Shown here: one piece after another, positions 23,833 through 33,157 of the stretch
How positions within the stretch are numbered: the stretch's first letter is position 1
Layout of the letters: every line of letters begins with the position of its first letter
NCBI RefSeq assembly: GCF_000262755.1
Contig: NZ_AFEU01000003.1
Coordinates: 372,001-436,000, forward strand
Reading direction: 5' to 3'
Source of the DNA: Bacillus methanolicus PB1
GTDB taxonomy: Bacteria > Bacillota > Bacilli > Bacillales > Cytobacillaceae
DNA length: 64,000 nt
Notes under the pieces: generated by a model
What the model was told of the DNA's origin: nothing
What the model saw: the letters and a program-made list of their open reading frames with translations, nothing else
Databases searched by the model: none
Program-made: the position numbers and the translations under genes

Positions 23833-25209
23833 ATGAAAAAGATTTCCCTTAAAGTTGGGTTTTTAGTCTTTATTAGCATATTTATTATCGATACTGTGCT
23901 TTTTTTCTTTTTGCATAATGGAATTATTCATTCACGAGTAGATGAGGAATTAATGTCACTTAAGGCAAGAGGCAATAATCATCGGGATGTATTGGAAGAA
24001 TCATTTAAAGAAGAAACTCTGCAACATATTGTCCTGATGGAATCCCAATCCGATACAGATGTAGTAATTACTGATCAGCATGGGAAAGTCATCGCCAGTT
24101 CTGATACCATTGATGATGAAATCATACAAGAGCTTTCAAAAAAAATATTATCACCTCCGAGAGATGGAATGGTCCTCGAAGACAACTGGAAACAAGAACA
24201 ATATTTATCAACAGTCAGCCCCTTTTTTATCAATGCAAAAAACAATGGCTATGTGTATATGTTTAAAAGAACGGATAAAGTACAGGAATTAATTTCTAGG
24301 TTAAATGAACATTTTTTTCTGGCCGGATTATTAACAATACTATTTATGATCATCACTATATTGATACTTTCAAAAGTTCTTACCACCCCTTTAATAAAAA
24401 TGAAAGAAGCAACAAAAAAACTTAGCAGAGGCGACTTTACGGTGACTCTGCCTCGATTGGGGAACGATGAACTTGGGGAACTTGGCCAAGGAATTCAACT
24501 TCTTGCAAAAGATTTAAACTACATAAAACAAGAAAGAAATGAATTCCTTGCAAGCATTTCTCATGAATTAAGAACACCTCTTACTTATATAAAAGGTTAT
24601 GCGGACATCTCAAGAAGAAAGAACATATCAGAAGAAGAAAGAGCAACTTATTTAAATATTATTTACGAAGAAGCGGATCGCATCTCCCTTCTCGTAAAAG
24701 ACTTGTTTGATTTAGCCAAGTTTGATAAAAATTCTTTTACGATTATGAAAGAGAAAATCAATTTATCGGAAATGTTGCAAGCCATTTACCAAAAAATATC
24801 ACCGGCATTTATCAACCGCAATGTTCAGCTTGAAATGCATTGCAGCAGTAAAATCTTTATAGATGCAGATCCGGTGCGATTTGAACAGGTATTATATAAT
24901 TTACTTGATAATGCACTGAAATATTCCGAAGCTGAATCCAAAACAACGGTTGAAGTAAAAAAAATAAATCAAAACATTCATATTTATATTAAAGACCAAG
25001 GAAAAGGGATCCCGAAAGAAGATTTGCCTTATATTTTCGGCCGCTTCTACCGGGTGGATAAATCCCGTTCAAGAGCATTAGGAGGAACAGGGCTAGGACT
25101 GGCGATTGTGAAAGAAATAATCGAAGCTCACGGCGGGACAATTTCAGTAGAAAGCAGTTTAAACAATGGCACTTGTTTTGAGATCATTATAAAGGAGAAT
25201 AAAGAATGA
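23833..25209 (+). CDS. Membrane sensor histidine kinase
   Basis: 458 residues. First transmembrane helix about 8-30, an extracytoplasmic sensor domain (about 31-165) with a PDC/Cache-like look (SQSDTDVVITDQHGKVIASS), second helix about 170-190, HAMP linker, HisKA with SHELRTPLTYIKGY (phospho-His), then HATPase with N box LYNLLDNALKYS, G1 DQGKGIP, F box YIFGRFYRVD and G2 GGTGLGLAI. Autophosphorylates and passes phosphate to the next gene product; the stop and the regulator start overlap (ATGA). ATG at 23833 follows GTAGGAGAGTGAAA; longer readings run into the upstream relic. The signal is unknown. Confidence 0.88.
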   Translation: MKKISLKVGFLVFISIFIIDTVLFFFLHNGIIHSRVDEELMSLKARGNNHRDVLEESFKEETLQHIVLMESQSDTDVVITDQHGKVIASSDTIDDEIIQELSKKILSPPRDGMVLEDNWKQEQYLSTVSPFFINAKNNGYVYMFKRTDKVQELISRLNEHFFLAGLLTILFMIITILILSKVLTTPLIKMKEATKKLSRGDFTVTLPRLGNDELGELGQGIQLLAKDLNYIKQERNEFLASISHELRTPLTYIKGYADISRRKNISEEERATYLNIIYEEADRISLLVKDLFDLAKFDKNSFTIMKEKINLSEMLQAIYQKISPAFINRNVQLEMHCSSKIFIDADPVRFEQVLYNLLDNALKYSEAESKTTVEVKKINQNIHIYIKDQGKGIPKEDLPYIFGRFYRVDKSRSRALGGTGLGLAIVKEIIEAHGGTISVESSLNNGTCFEIIIKENKE

Positions 25210-25892
25210 AGACAGCTTTATTAGTAGATGATGAACAGAGAATGCTTGATCTCCTGTCATTATATATTTCTCCTCATAACTATCGTTGTATAAAATGCGC
25301 TTCAGGAATGGAAGCAATCGAGTATCTTAAAAAAGAATCAGCTGATGTTGTGATTCTTGACGTGATGATGCCGGAAATGGACGGGTGGGAAACATGTGAA
25401 AAAATAAGAGAGTTTTCGAATGTTCCTATTATAATGTTAACGGCAAGAAATGATAAGAATGATATAGTAAAAGGATTACGAATTGGTGCAGATGATTATG
25501 TAACAAAACCATTCAATGAGGAGGAACTGCTCGCGAGAATTGAAGCAGTGATCAGAAGGTACGAAAATCAGAATAAAAATAAAGTCGCTTTTAAAGGCTT
25601 AATATGGGATCACAATTCGTTTGAATTAAAATATGAAGGAATTTCCATCAAGGTAACTCCTAAGGAATTTGCTTTAATTGGTTTATTTTTACGAAATCCC
25701 AACAAAGTGTTTACACGGGAGCATTTGCTTTCCAGCGTATGGGGCCAGCTTGCTGAAACAGAGGACAGAACGATTGACTCACATATCCGAAATATTAGAG
25801 AAAAATTGCGCAAGGCTGGCTTCCCGATCGATGAACATTTATTGACTGTTTGGGGAATTGGCTATAAGTGGAGAGTTGATGATAATAAGTAG
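25206..25892 (+). CDS. OmpR/PhoB-family response regulator
   Basis: 228 residues. Receiver domain: acidic pair DDEQ at 8-9, phospho-acceptor Asp in VVILDVMMPEMDGWE (about 52), Thr in IIMLTARND (about 79), Lys in VTKPFNEEE (about 101). C-terminal winged helix with the recognition region TEDRTIDSHIRNIREKL and wing GIGYKWR. Partner of the overlapping kinase. Target genes cannot be identified from the window. Confidence 0.9.
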   Translation: MKTALLVDDEQRMLDLLSLYISPHNYRCIKCASGMEAIEYLKKESADVVILDVMMPEMDGWETCEKIREFSNVPIIMLTARNDKNDIVKGLRIGADDYVTKPFNEEELLARIEAVIRRYENQNKNKVAFKGLIWDHNSFELKYEGISIKVTPKEFALIGLFLRNPNKVFTREHLLSSVWGQLAETEDRTIDSHIRNIREKLRKAGFPIDEHLLTVWGIGYKWRVDDNK

Positions 25893-26090
25893 TTTGCCAC
25901 CTACATTTTCCGTTATATTTTCTCACGTATAATCCTGTGCACCCGCTTCTTAATTTAAAACAATTTTGAAGCCACTACAAAATGCAAAATAAATATATGC
26001 TGCGGCTACCTTAATTATTAATAATAGCGTTTGGACAAATCACCTAATTCGTTCTTAGGCATAAAATGGAACAGAATGAAAAGAGAGAGG

Positions 26091-26402
26091 ATGTCTAATT
26101 TAATGAATCATTATCAACAACATTATTATCCAGTTAATCCTTATGGTCAGTTCCCTCAGTACCCTTATTCAGAGATAATGGCCCATCAAGTGACTAAGAA
26201 AATGCTATACCCTCATTTCAAGAATACTACTTTAGCAGCAATCAGCCCTTTTGTAACCTATGGTTTAAAAGAAGGAGCACACACTTCTTATAAACATGCA
26301 CTTGAAGAAGTGGCTGCAATGGCGTATTTGCTTGGAAAGGGATTTGATCCTCAAACCGCTTATTTGACAGTAGAATCATGGGAAATAAACGAGCATTTTT
26401 AG
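26091..26402 (+). CDS. Tyr/Pro-rich N-terminus small protein, unknown function
   Basis: About 103 residues. The N-terminus is rich in Tyr, Gln, Pro and His (HYQQHYYPVNPYGQFPQYPY), as in some spore-coat proteins of Bacillaceae; the remainder is helical (HALEEVAAMAYLLGKGFDP). Possible starts are ATG at 26076, 26091 and 26103; AGAGAGG lies just before 26091, so its spacing better suits 26103, and I keep the longer one only provisionally. A strong terminator follows. No recognised family. Confidence 0.5.
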   Translation: MSNLMNHYQQHYYPVNPYGQFPQYPYSEIMAHQVTKKMLYPHFKNTTLAAISPFVTYGLKEGAHTSYKHALEEVAAMAYLLGKGFDPQTAYLTVESWEINEHF

Positions 26403-26413
26403 ATTGATTTTTT

Positions 26414-26445
26414 AACGAACATACGATCATGTATGTTCGTTTTGT
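26414..26445 (+). terminator. Terminator after the small Tyr-rich gene
   Basis: Stem ACGAACATAC (26415-26424) with GTATGTTCGT (26431-26440), followed by TTTGTT. Confidence 0.8.
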
Positions 26446-26716
26446 TAACGAATCGACATAATAGTTTTTAAGCCCTGTAAAATCAAGAGAAAGTACATAT
26501 TATTTGCTGATTGCTATCGTATTAAGGGTACATAAGAAAAATAAGCAGAGCAGAAAACTGCTTTCAGAAGGGGATGGGATTAACTGTCTTTTTTCACTTA
26601 ACAGTTCATCATGCTTTATGTCGGGTTTTCCTCATCTGCATTCCGCTGTCTTTTCCAATGGCGTTCGTTATTCGTTAGTTCTATGTCCTATACACGAAGT
26701 TCTCTCTCTTGGTTAC
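26446..26716. other. Intergenic region before merA end
   Basis: No gene with a ribosome site or family resemblance on either strand. Nothing further seen. Confidence 0.5.
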
Positions 26717-28357
26717 TTATCCTGCACAGCAAGAAAGTTTAGACACATCCTTATCGACAGTAAGTGCGACTAATTTTAATCCTTCTGCCATCGTTAAATA
26801 TGGTGCCATAGTCTCTTGCAGTTCTTCTACAGTTAACCCAAACTTCACGGCTAATGTAGCTGCATAGATCACATCTCCTGCATTTTCTGCTACTACATGA
26901 ACTCCTAATACTTTCAATGTTTTCTCATCTGCAATTAATTTAAAGACACCAGTGGTTTCACGGTTGACGATAGCCCGAGGAACAGCATTTAGTGGTAATA
27001 CCGCTGTTTTGACTTGAATTCCTTTTTCCTTTGCCTGTTGTTCTGTCAAACCCACAGTGGCAATTGATGGAGTAGTGAAGGTGACAGCTGGAACCACTTC
27101 TAAATTTAATTTGCGATTCATACCACCAATCGCATTATCCGCAGCAATTCCTCCTTGATAAGCAGCTGCGTACACAAATTGTGGTCCCATTGTGACATCT
27201 CCTGCTGCATATATGCGAGGATTTGTTGTTCTCAAGTATTCATCAATAACGACTTCTCCTCGAGAACCTACCTCTACATGAGCTGCTTGCAAATTAAGGG
27301 ATTCAGTATTTGGTTTTCTTCCTGTAGCAATCAATAGTTGTTCTGATTCAATCACTTTCTTTTTGCCATCGACCTCGACATAAACTTTTTTGATTTCTCC
27401 TTGTTGTTCAACACGTTCAAACGTTGCGCCAGTTACTAATTGAATTCCTTGTTCAATTAACATTTGTGTCACGACGTCTGAGATCTCAGGATCGTATTCC
27501 TTCAGCAATCGGTTTCCTCTTTGCATTAGCGTCACTTCAGAGCCCAGGTTATGGAACAATTGTCCCAATTCCATTCCAACATATCCTGAGCCAATAACAG
27601 TGAGTCGTTTTGGAAGCTCTTTTAATTCAAGTATGGTAGTGCTTGTTAAATAATCAACTTCATCAAGTCCGGGAATATTCGGAATAGACGGAGCCGCACC
27701 TGCAGCAATTAAAAATCGTTTTGCCGTCAGTCGCTTTCCGTCAACTTCAATCATTTTTTCGTTCACAAATTTTGCTTCACCTTTAATCAACTCAAATCCA
27801 TATTCACTAATTAAATCTATATATTTTTGTTTGCGAAGCTCACTTACAAGTTCATTTTTTTGTTTTACTAATGCGGCAAGTTCTACATCAGTTGCAAATG
27901 TATGCACACCCATAAACGGATTGGTTTTTGCCATACGATTCATTTCTCCTGCTCGAAGAAGGGTTTTTGAAGGTACACAGCCAATATTTACACAAGTACC
28001 GCCAACCGTTCCGCGCTCAATCATCGCTACTTTTGCGCCATATTCAACAGCTTTTATGGCAGCAGAAAAAGCGGCGCCGCCGGAACCAATAATAATAAAG
28101 TCATAATCTCCTTCTTCCCCTAAAACTACTGTCTCTTGTGCTTCAACCTCTTCCACTTTACCTGGTTGATAATTAGCCTCATCAATGGCCCTTTTGGCAC
28201 TCTCAACATCGATATCATTAGGTAATTCAAACCAAGCTTCTCCCCGTTGATAACTAACATCGATATTTTGTGCTCCAATATTTTTTAATGCCTCAGCCAC
28301 ATGTTCTTCACAACCTGTACATGTCATACCCTGGATATCAATCTTATAGGTTTTCAT
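26717..28357 (-). CDS. merA: Mercury(II) reductase
   Basis: 546 residues. N-terminal HMA domain with GMTCTGC (about 10-16), linker, then the FAD/NAD(P)-dependent disulfide reductase fold: [12 protein letters not shown] (FAD), redox-active [19 protein letters not shown] site [16 protein letters not shown], and the C-terminal vicinal LSCCAG that delivers Hg(II) to the active site. Reduces Hg2+ to Hg0 in the cytoplasm. ATG at 28357 follows AGGAGGATGTCTA. It lies 29 nt after merR on the same strand. No merT/merP/merC uptake gene or merB is next to it. Confidence 0.94.
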   Translation of the reverse strand: MKTYKIDIQGMTCTGCEEHVAEALKNIGAQNIDVSYQRGEAWFELPNDIDVESAKRAIDEANYQPGKVEEVEAQETVVLGEEGDYDFIIIGSGGAAFSAAIKAVEYGAKVAMIERGTVGGTCVNIGCVPSKTLLRAGEMNRMAKTNPFMGVHTFATDVELAALVKQKNELVSELRKQKYIDLISEYGFELIKGEAKFVNEKMIEVDGKRLTAKRFLIAAGAAPSIPNIPGLDEVDYLTSTTILELKELPKRLTVIGSGYVGMELGQLFHNLGSEVTLMQRGNRLLKEYDPEISDVVTQMLIEQGIQLVTGATFERVEQQGEIKKVYVEVDGKKKVIESEQLLIATGRKPNTESLNLQAAHVEVGSRGEVVIDEYLRTTNPRIYAAGDVTMGPQFVYAAAYQGGIAADNAIGGMNRKLNLEVVPAVTFTTPSIATVGLTEQQAKEKGIQVKTAVLPLNAVPRAIVNRETTGVFKLIADEKTLKVLGVHVVAENAGDVIYAATLAVKFGLTVEELQETMAPYLTMAEGLKLVALTVDKDVSKLSCCAG

Positions 28358-28386
28358 TAGACATCCTCCTATTTTATCCACAACAA

Positions 28387-28788
28387 TCACTTATTCTCTA
28401 TTAACGATTCAATAATCGGACAATCATAAATATCCTTATTCTCCGGACACCTTTCTTTAAGATTAATTAACATTTGTTCAATTCTTTTCAAATCCGCGAT
28501 TTTTTCTTGTATATCTTCTAATTTAGAAACCGTAAAGTCGTACATATCCTTACACTTTGCTTCATCTCGATCTACCACCCCCAAAAGTTTATCTATTTCA
28601 TTTAAAGTAAAACCCAAGTCTTGCATGCGCTTTATAAATTTGAGGCGTTCAACTGTCTCATAGGGATATAAACGGTATCCAGACTTTGAACGAGAAGGTT
28701 CTGGCAGTAGACCCAAGCGTTCATAATATCTAATGGTTTCTTTATTTACATTGCATTTATCGGCTAATTCTCCAACACGAAGATACAT
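28387..28788 (-). CDS. merR: Hg(II)-responsive MerR regulator
   Basis: 133 residues. MerR-type winged helix ([24 protein letters not shown]) and dimerisation helix. The three Hg ligands are in place: Cys in EAKCKDM (about 79), ERCPENK (about 114) and YDCPIIE (about 123). Acts as repressor without and activator with mercury by untwisting a promoter with a long spacer; such a promoter lies directly upstream at 28808-28839. Transcribed together with merA. Confidence 0.93.
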   Translation of the reverse strand: MYLRVGELADKCNVNKETIRYYERLGLLPEPSRSKSGYRLYPYETVERLKFIKRMQDLGFTLNEIDKLLGVVDRDEAKCKDMYDFTVSKLEDIQEKIADLKRIEQMLINLKERCPENKDIYDCPIIESLIENK

Positions 28789-28807
28789 CTCTTTTCACCT
28801 CACCTTT

Positions 28808-28839
28808 AGTATAAACTATGTACCTAAGTACACGGTCAA
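28808..28839 (-). promoter_or_regulatory. MerR-type mer promoter/operator
   Basis: On the minus strand: TTGACC (28839-28834), 20-nt spacer with dyad GTACTTAGGTAC, TATACT (28813-28808). The spacer longer than 17 nt with a central dyad is the hallmark of promoters controlled by MerR. The merR start is 20 nt downstream. Confidence 0.75.
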
Positions 28840-28849
28840 GAGCTTGTCA

Positions 28850-28879
28850 ACAAAAAAGTCAACCAGAAAACTGGCTGAC
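28850..28879 (-). terminator. Terminator after the 29005-29922 membrane gene
   Basis: Stem GTCAACCAG (28858-28866) with CTGGCTGAC (28871-28879), eight of nine paired, then TTTTTTG on the minus strand. It insulates the mer promoter from upstream transcription. Confidence 0.6.
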
Positions 28880-28974
28880 TTCAATCTGCGAAGATTTACT
28901 AACAATAAGTTTTACGATTTAGAATCTGTTATGCAACTATACGTTAATGACCGCATGGGATCGAAACGGCACCC

Positions 28975-29025
28975 TTTAGACCAAATAAATTCTTTTCCTT
29001 CTCCTCACATTTCCATTACTTTTTC
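28975..29025. repeat. Second copy of the 51-bp segment at 22679-22729
   Basis: Covers the last codons of the membrane-protein gene on the minus strand and about 30 bases of its downstream flank. See 22679-22729. Confidence 0.7.
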
Positions 29026-29922
29026 ACTATGCATCATTTCTATCTTTTTATACGCCAAAACCGAAGCAAACAAGAATGCACATGTAATCAACGACCCTAG
29101 CGGCAGCTTCGCTACGAGGTCATCAGGGAAGACAAACGGAAGCAGCGGAAAGGCGTACACCGCCGGGACACGGATTCCGACAATTTGTAAAAGAATAAGC
29201 ATCAAAATCATATCTAACATCGTTACCAATATCCACGAATCGACAGCAAAGTACAACAGTGTTCCGACAGTCGCGGATATTGTCAGAACAAACCCTTGTT
29301 TTAAAGCCATTTTTCCGTTATACATCGGCTTTTGTAGCGACTCATAGACAACAACGAGAATAGGAGGGATAGCGATCAATTCATAGCCAACCGACCAACA
29401 TATACCAATCCACGCGAAAACAATTACTAAGTACACTAGCTTGTACTTATACTGTATATTGACTTTCTTCTCAAGTCCTTTATTCAATCCACATGCGAGA
29501 ACCCCAATCATCAATATAAAGGTAAGTACGAATACCGAGACAATAAATGACCATTCGTTAGCATCCGTCACGACCGGCAGTAAACCCGTTGCAATGGATG
29601 GCCCCAAATTCGATCGAATGATGCGCAAAAAGAGCATCAATAGAATAAAGGTAAGCATTACTTTTCCTATTAATGAAATGTGTAATTGATTCACGAGAAA
29701 ACCGATCACAGCAGTGAAAGACGGAGCGAGAAAAATCTTCGAAGGCTGCCTGATCCATCCCGCTTCCCGGTACACCCACATGGCAATCGCCATTGCTGCA
29801 ATTTCCGGCAAAATAATTTCAGAATCTTTCAATACTACCGAAGATGTTATCATCGCAAGAATAAATATAAAGGCGATAATATATGAGAAAATTGTTACTT
29901 TCTTTGAAACAGCTGAATCCAA
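29005..29922 (-). CDS. Polytopic membrane protein, HPP-like, unknown function
   Basis: 305 residues with about nine hydrophobic helices and almost no soluble part. Conserved-looking segments are PEIAAMAIAMWVYREAGWIR, FLAPSFTAVIGFLVNQL and SNLGPSIATGLLPVVTDANE, which I have seen in Bacillus proteins annotated as hypothetical or HPP family. TTG start at 29922 is preceded by GAGGAG. It is the last gene on the strand after arsRBC, 55 nt past the arsC stop, and ends at a terminator just before the mer promoter, so it may be co-transcribed with ars. No role can be claimed. Confidence 0.6.
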   Translation of the reverse strand: MDSAVSKKVTIFSYIIAFIFILAMITSSVVLKDSEIILPEIAAMAIAMWVYREAGWIRQPSKIFLAPSFTAVIGFLVNQLHISLIGKVMLTFILLMLFLRIIRSNLGPSIATGLLPVVTDANEWSFIVSVFVLTFILMIGVLACGLNKGLEKKVNIQYKYKLVYLVIVFAWIGICWSVGYELIAIPPILVVVYESLQKPMYNGKMALKQGFVLTISATVGTLLYFAVDSWILVTMLDMILMLILLQIVGIRVPAVYAFPLLPFVFPDDLVAKLPLGSLITCAFLFASVLAYKKIEMMHSEKVMEM

Positions 29923-29977
29923 GTTTATACACTCCTCATATTCGTGTTATTTCCAGATTTGGTTTTGACAAATTTAT

Positions 29978-30397
29978 TTATTCGCCAGTTTCCGCAAAGC
30001 GTTTGATCCGATCCCCAATTTCATCACGTACACGTTGGAACACTGCCCACTTTTCTTCTTCTGTTCCTTCTGCTTTTGCCGGATCGTCAAATCCCCAGTG
30101 CACCCGTTTCACACGAGGAGGAGTGGATGGACATTTATCATCTGCATCCCCGCATAATGTCACGACTAAATCTGCGTTATTTAAGATTTCAGGGTTAATG
30201 ATATCAGAAGTTTGGTCAGAAATATCGATTCCTACCTCTTTCATTGCTTTTACTGCATTTGGATTTAATCCATGAGCCTCAATTCCGGCACTATATACAT
30301 TCCACTCATCACCTAAATATTTCTTTGCCCATCCTTCTGCCATTTGGCTGCGGCATGAGTTACCTGTACATAAGAAATAGATTATCTTTTTCTCCAT
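29978..30397 (-). CDS. arsC: Arsenate reductase, thioredoxin-coupled
   Basis: 139 residues, low-molecular-weight tyrosine phosphatase fold. P-loop [13 protein letters not shown] holds the nucleophilic Cys10; the relay Cys82 and Cys89 are in [13 protein letters not shown]. Reduces arsenate to arsenite using thioredoxin. Ends the arsRBC unit. Confidence 0.95.
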   Translation of the reverse strand: MEKKIIYFLCTGNSCRSQMAEGWAKKYLGDEWNVYSAGIEAHGLNPNAVKAMKEVGIDISDQTSDIINPEILNNADLVVTLCGDADDKCPSTPPRVKRVHWGFDDPAKAEGTEEEKWAVFQRVRDEIGDRIKRFAETGE

Positions 30398-30444
30398 GTT
30401 TCATGTCTCCTTTGTTGTAAAAAATTAAGTTATAACAATTTGTT

Positions 30445-31740
30445 TTATACAATCAATAACCATAAATAAAGTCCTAAAAGGGTGATGAATAAAGTAGGAA
30501 TTGTCAAAACAATCCCTGTTTTAAAGTAAGTTCCCCAAGAGATTTTCACTCCTTTAAGAGACAATACATGCAACCAAAGAAGAGTTGCCAGGGATCCAAT
30601 CGGTGTAATCTTCGGTCCTAGATCAGAACCAATGACGTTTGCGTATATCAACGCTTCCTTCATTGTGCCCGTTGCATTCGTCGCATCAATAGCCAATGCG
30701 TCAATCATAACCGTTGGCATGTTGTTCATAACAGAAGAAAGAATGGCTGCGATAAAGCCCATCGCCATTGTTCCAACAAACAATCCTTGATCTACGCCCA
30801 TTTGGATTACGTCAGCTAGGATGTTAGTTAAACCAACGTTTCGCAATCCATAAACTACTACATACATACCAATAGAGAAAAAGACAATAGCCCAAGGTGC
30901 TCCTTTCAGCACCTGCTTGGTATGAACCGCAGGGCTTTTTCTGGCCATGATTAAGAAGAAAATTGCTGTAATGCCTGCAATAATTGATACGGGAATACGG
31001 AAGAATTCACTGATAAAATATCCAATCAGCAATACACCGAGAACAATCCAAGATAAGCGGAACATTTTTTCATCCCTGATTGCATCTACAGGCTTTTTCA
31101 ACTGGTCTAAATCATATTGTTTTGGAATATTTCGTCGGAAGTATAAATACAAAACAACAATACTTGCAAACAATGAGAAGAAGTTCGGAACGATCATATG
31201 AGAAGCAAATTCCGAGAATTGGATTCCAAAGAAGTCAGCTGAAACAATGTTCACTAAGTTGCTTACTACCAATGGCAAGGATGTTGTATCCGCAATAAAT
31301 CCACTAGCTATAATAAATGGGAATACTTTTTTTTCATCAAAATTCAATGCTCTGACCATGGCAAGGACGATTGGCGTTAAGATTAAAGCTGCCCCATCGT
31401 TGGCGAAAAATGCTGCCACAAGAGCACCCAAAACCGAAACGTACACAAACATGCGTATACCATTTCCTTTAGCTGCTCTAGCCATATGAAGAGCTGACCA
31501 TTCGAAGAAACCAATCTCATCCAGAATTAATGAAATGATAATAATAGCAATAAATGCTAAGGTGGCATTCCATACAATTTGTGTAACATCTAAAACATCC
31601 TGAACGTCAACAACACCTACAAGCAAGGCCAGTAACGCTCCCCCGCAGGCAGACCATCCTATGGATAAATTTTTAGGCTGCCATATCACTAAAATAAGCG
31701 TCACCAAAAAAATCAATGATGCCAATATTATAGATAACAA
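30445..31740 (-). CDS. arsB: Arsenite efflux pump ArsB
   Basis: 431 residues, about 12 helices, of the ArsB/NhaD superfamily (not the Acr3 type). Typical segments: [39 protein letters not shown] and [13 protein letters not shown]. Exports arsenite/antimonite using proton motive force. TTG start at 31740 follows GGAGGTTTGTACA. Between arsR and arsC on the same strand. Confidence 0.93.
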   Translation of the reverse strand: MLSIILASLIFLVTLILVIWQPKNLSIGWSACGGALLALLVGVVDVQDVLDVTQIVWNATLAFIAIIIISLILDEIGFFEWSALHMARAAKGNGIRMFVYVSVLGALVAAFFANDGAALILTPIVLAMVRALNFDEKKVFPFIIASGFIADTTSLPLVVSNLVNIVSADFFGIQFSEFASHMIVPNFFSLFASIVVLYLYFRRNIPKQYDLDQLKKPVDAIRDEKMFRLSWIVLGVLLIGYFISEFFRIPVSIIAGITAIFFLIMARKSPAVHTKQVLKGAPWAIVFFSIGMYVVVYGLRNVGLTNILADVIQMGVDQGLFVGTMAMGFIAAILSSVMNNMPTVMIDALAIDATNATGTMKEALIYANVIGSDLGPKITPIGSLATLLWLHVLSLKGVKISWGTYFKTGIVLTIPTLFITLLGLYLWLLIV

Positions 31741-31760
31741 TGTACAAACCTCCGCTGATT

Positions 31761-32108
31761 TTACTCACAAGAGATGCGCAACCCTTGTTTTTCAAGCTCT
31801 TCTAAATGTCCCTCTTGACTTGGAAGATAATTTAGAATGCTTTGTACAAGGTCATAAACATCACTCTCTTTATTCATAGAATAGTAAATCCATTGTCCTC
31901 TTCGGCTCTCTTTCACAAGGCCGGCATCCTTCAATTTACGCAAATGTTGGCTGATAGCTGGTTGACTCGTTTTAAAAATGGCTACAAATTCACATACACA
32001 ATATGTATTCTCTTGCAGCAATTTCATCATTGCGAGTCGAGTCTTATCCCCAAGTAATTTCAATACTGTTGCGGTTTTCTCGATTTCAACCATTGATTTT
32101 ACGTTCAC
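31761..32108 (-). CDS. arsR: Arsenite-responsive ArsR/SmtB repressor
   Basis: About 115 residues. Winged helix with the As(III) site [10 protein letters not shown] at the start of the recognition region and helix [18 protein letters not shown]. Represses the arsRBC operon until arsenite binds. The start is ambiguous: GTG at 32108 has GGAGG 11 nt upstream; an ATG at 32132 lacks a ribosome site, and ATG at 32093 is also possible. An AT-rich dyad (ACTTATATAAG, about 32153-32163) upstream may be part of the operator. Confidence 0.9.
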   Translation of the reverse strand: MNVKSMVEIEKTATVLKLLGDKTRLAMMKLLQENTYCVCEFVAIFKTSQPAISQHLRKLKDAGLVKESRRGQWIYYSMNKESDVYDLVQSILNYLPSQEGHLEELEKQGLRISCE

Positions 32109-32315
32109 CTTTCCTGTCACCTCCAATGTCATTAATTATCATATAATAATAAACTTATATAAGCAACAACTTTTATATTTCGTATCTGCTTGTAGTACTT
32201 GTTAATGAATATTAAAGAGCAATGGTATATAATGGGGAAAGTAATCCGTAATATGCGGAAGGTAATTCTAATAATTTAGCGAATCTATTATTTAGAAATC
32301 TTAGGAGGGATTTTT

Positions 32316-32819
32316 TTGTTCCAAACATTAGATCATTTTTTTAGCTCTTGGGGATTCGAGGAAAAGGCAACTAAAAAAATATTAGAAAATCTTACTGATG
32401 AGTCACTTAAACAGGAAGTTACTTCACAGAACTGGACATTAGGACGAATTGCATGGCATACCGTTACCGCTATTCACATCATTTCCTCACATACAGGACT
32501 AACGTTTGAAGCCCCGTCTGAAGATTGGCCCGTTCCTGCTTCTGCTCAGTTTATTGCTGAAAGCTATCATCAAGCCAGTGCTGCCTTTGTACAGGCAATG
32601 AAAACCCAATGGACCGACAATAACCTGAAAGACCTAACCGACTTTTTTGGCCAACAAATGCCAAACGGGCTACTTTTGCTGTTTTTGATTCAGCATCAAG
32701 TCCACCATCGAGGACAGATGACGGTTCTTATGAGGCAAGCTGGATTAAACGTTCCCGGTATTTACGGTCCTTCAAAAGAGGAATGGGCCAATATAGGTAT
32801 GGAAGCTCCTAAAATGTAA
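32316..32819 (+). CDS. DinB-family putative metal-dependent thiol transferase
   Basis: 167 residues, four-helix DinB/YfiT fold. The metal-binding His triad is visible: His in IAWHTVTA (about 50) and two His in HQVHHRGQMTVLMRQAG (about 128-133). Members use bacillithiol or act in stress responses, but the substrate is unknown. TTG at 32316 with TTAGGAGGGA upstream is the start. A decayed piece of a paralogue is at 22743-22842. Confidence 0.82.
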   Translation: MFQTLDHFFSSWGFEEKATKKILENLTDESLKQEVTSQNWTLGRIAWHTVTAIHIISSHTGLTFEAPSEDWPVPASAQFIAESYHQASAAFVQAMKTQWTDNNLKDLTDFFGQQMPNGLLLLFLIQHQVHHRGQMTVLMRQAGLNVPGIYGPSKEEWANIGMEAPKM

Positions 32820-33034
32820 ATTAGTTATAACAAAAGGTTTAGCTCTGTACGGACAGTATTATTTTACATCAGAAGTAGCCTAAACACCTATGTTCATTTG
32901 CGACTAACAGAAAAAAAGACTAATTTTTTTCGGTCTGTTTCCTATGTGATAAAAATTAACACTATAATTTAACAGAGCCAATATTAAAAAATGGGAGCTT
33001 GCTATTCCCAACCGGATCGAACTACATTAAAAAC

Positions 33035-33153
33035 GAGGCTGTCTCAAAAGCCTAAGGGTCAGACCCCATAACACAATATATAGGACATAATGTTGGATAA
33101 ATGTGCTATATATTATAAATGCACATGGGGTCAGACCCTTATGAGACAGCCTC
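33035..33153. repeat. 119-bp nested inverted repeat with GGGTCAGACCC arms
   Basis: Outer arms GAGGCTGTCTCA (33035-33046) and TGAGACAGCCTC (33142-33153). Inner arms 33054-33069 and 33125-33140 (16 bp, one mismatch) carry GGGTCAGACCC. A third pairing AATATATAG/CTATATATT closes the centre. It lies just after the cadA stop on the minus strand and probably serves as its terminator. It shares its outer arms with the element at 59542-59714. The stretch 32820-33034 holds no gene. Confidence 0.75.
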
Positions 33154-33157
33154 GCTC

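Noticed and set aside
26504..26773. 89-codon plus-strand frame before merA
   Set aside because: No ribosome site, overlaps the merA 3' end on the other strand, no domain.
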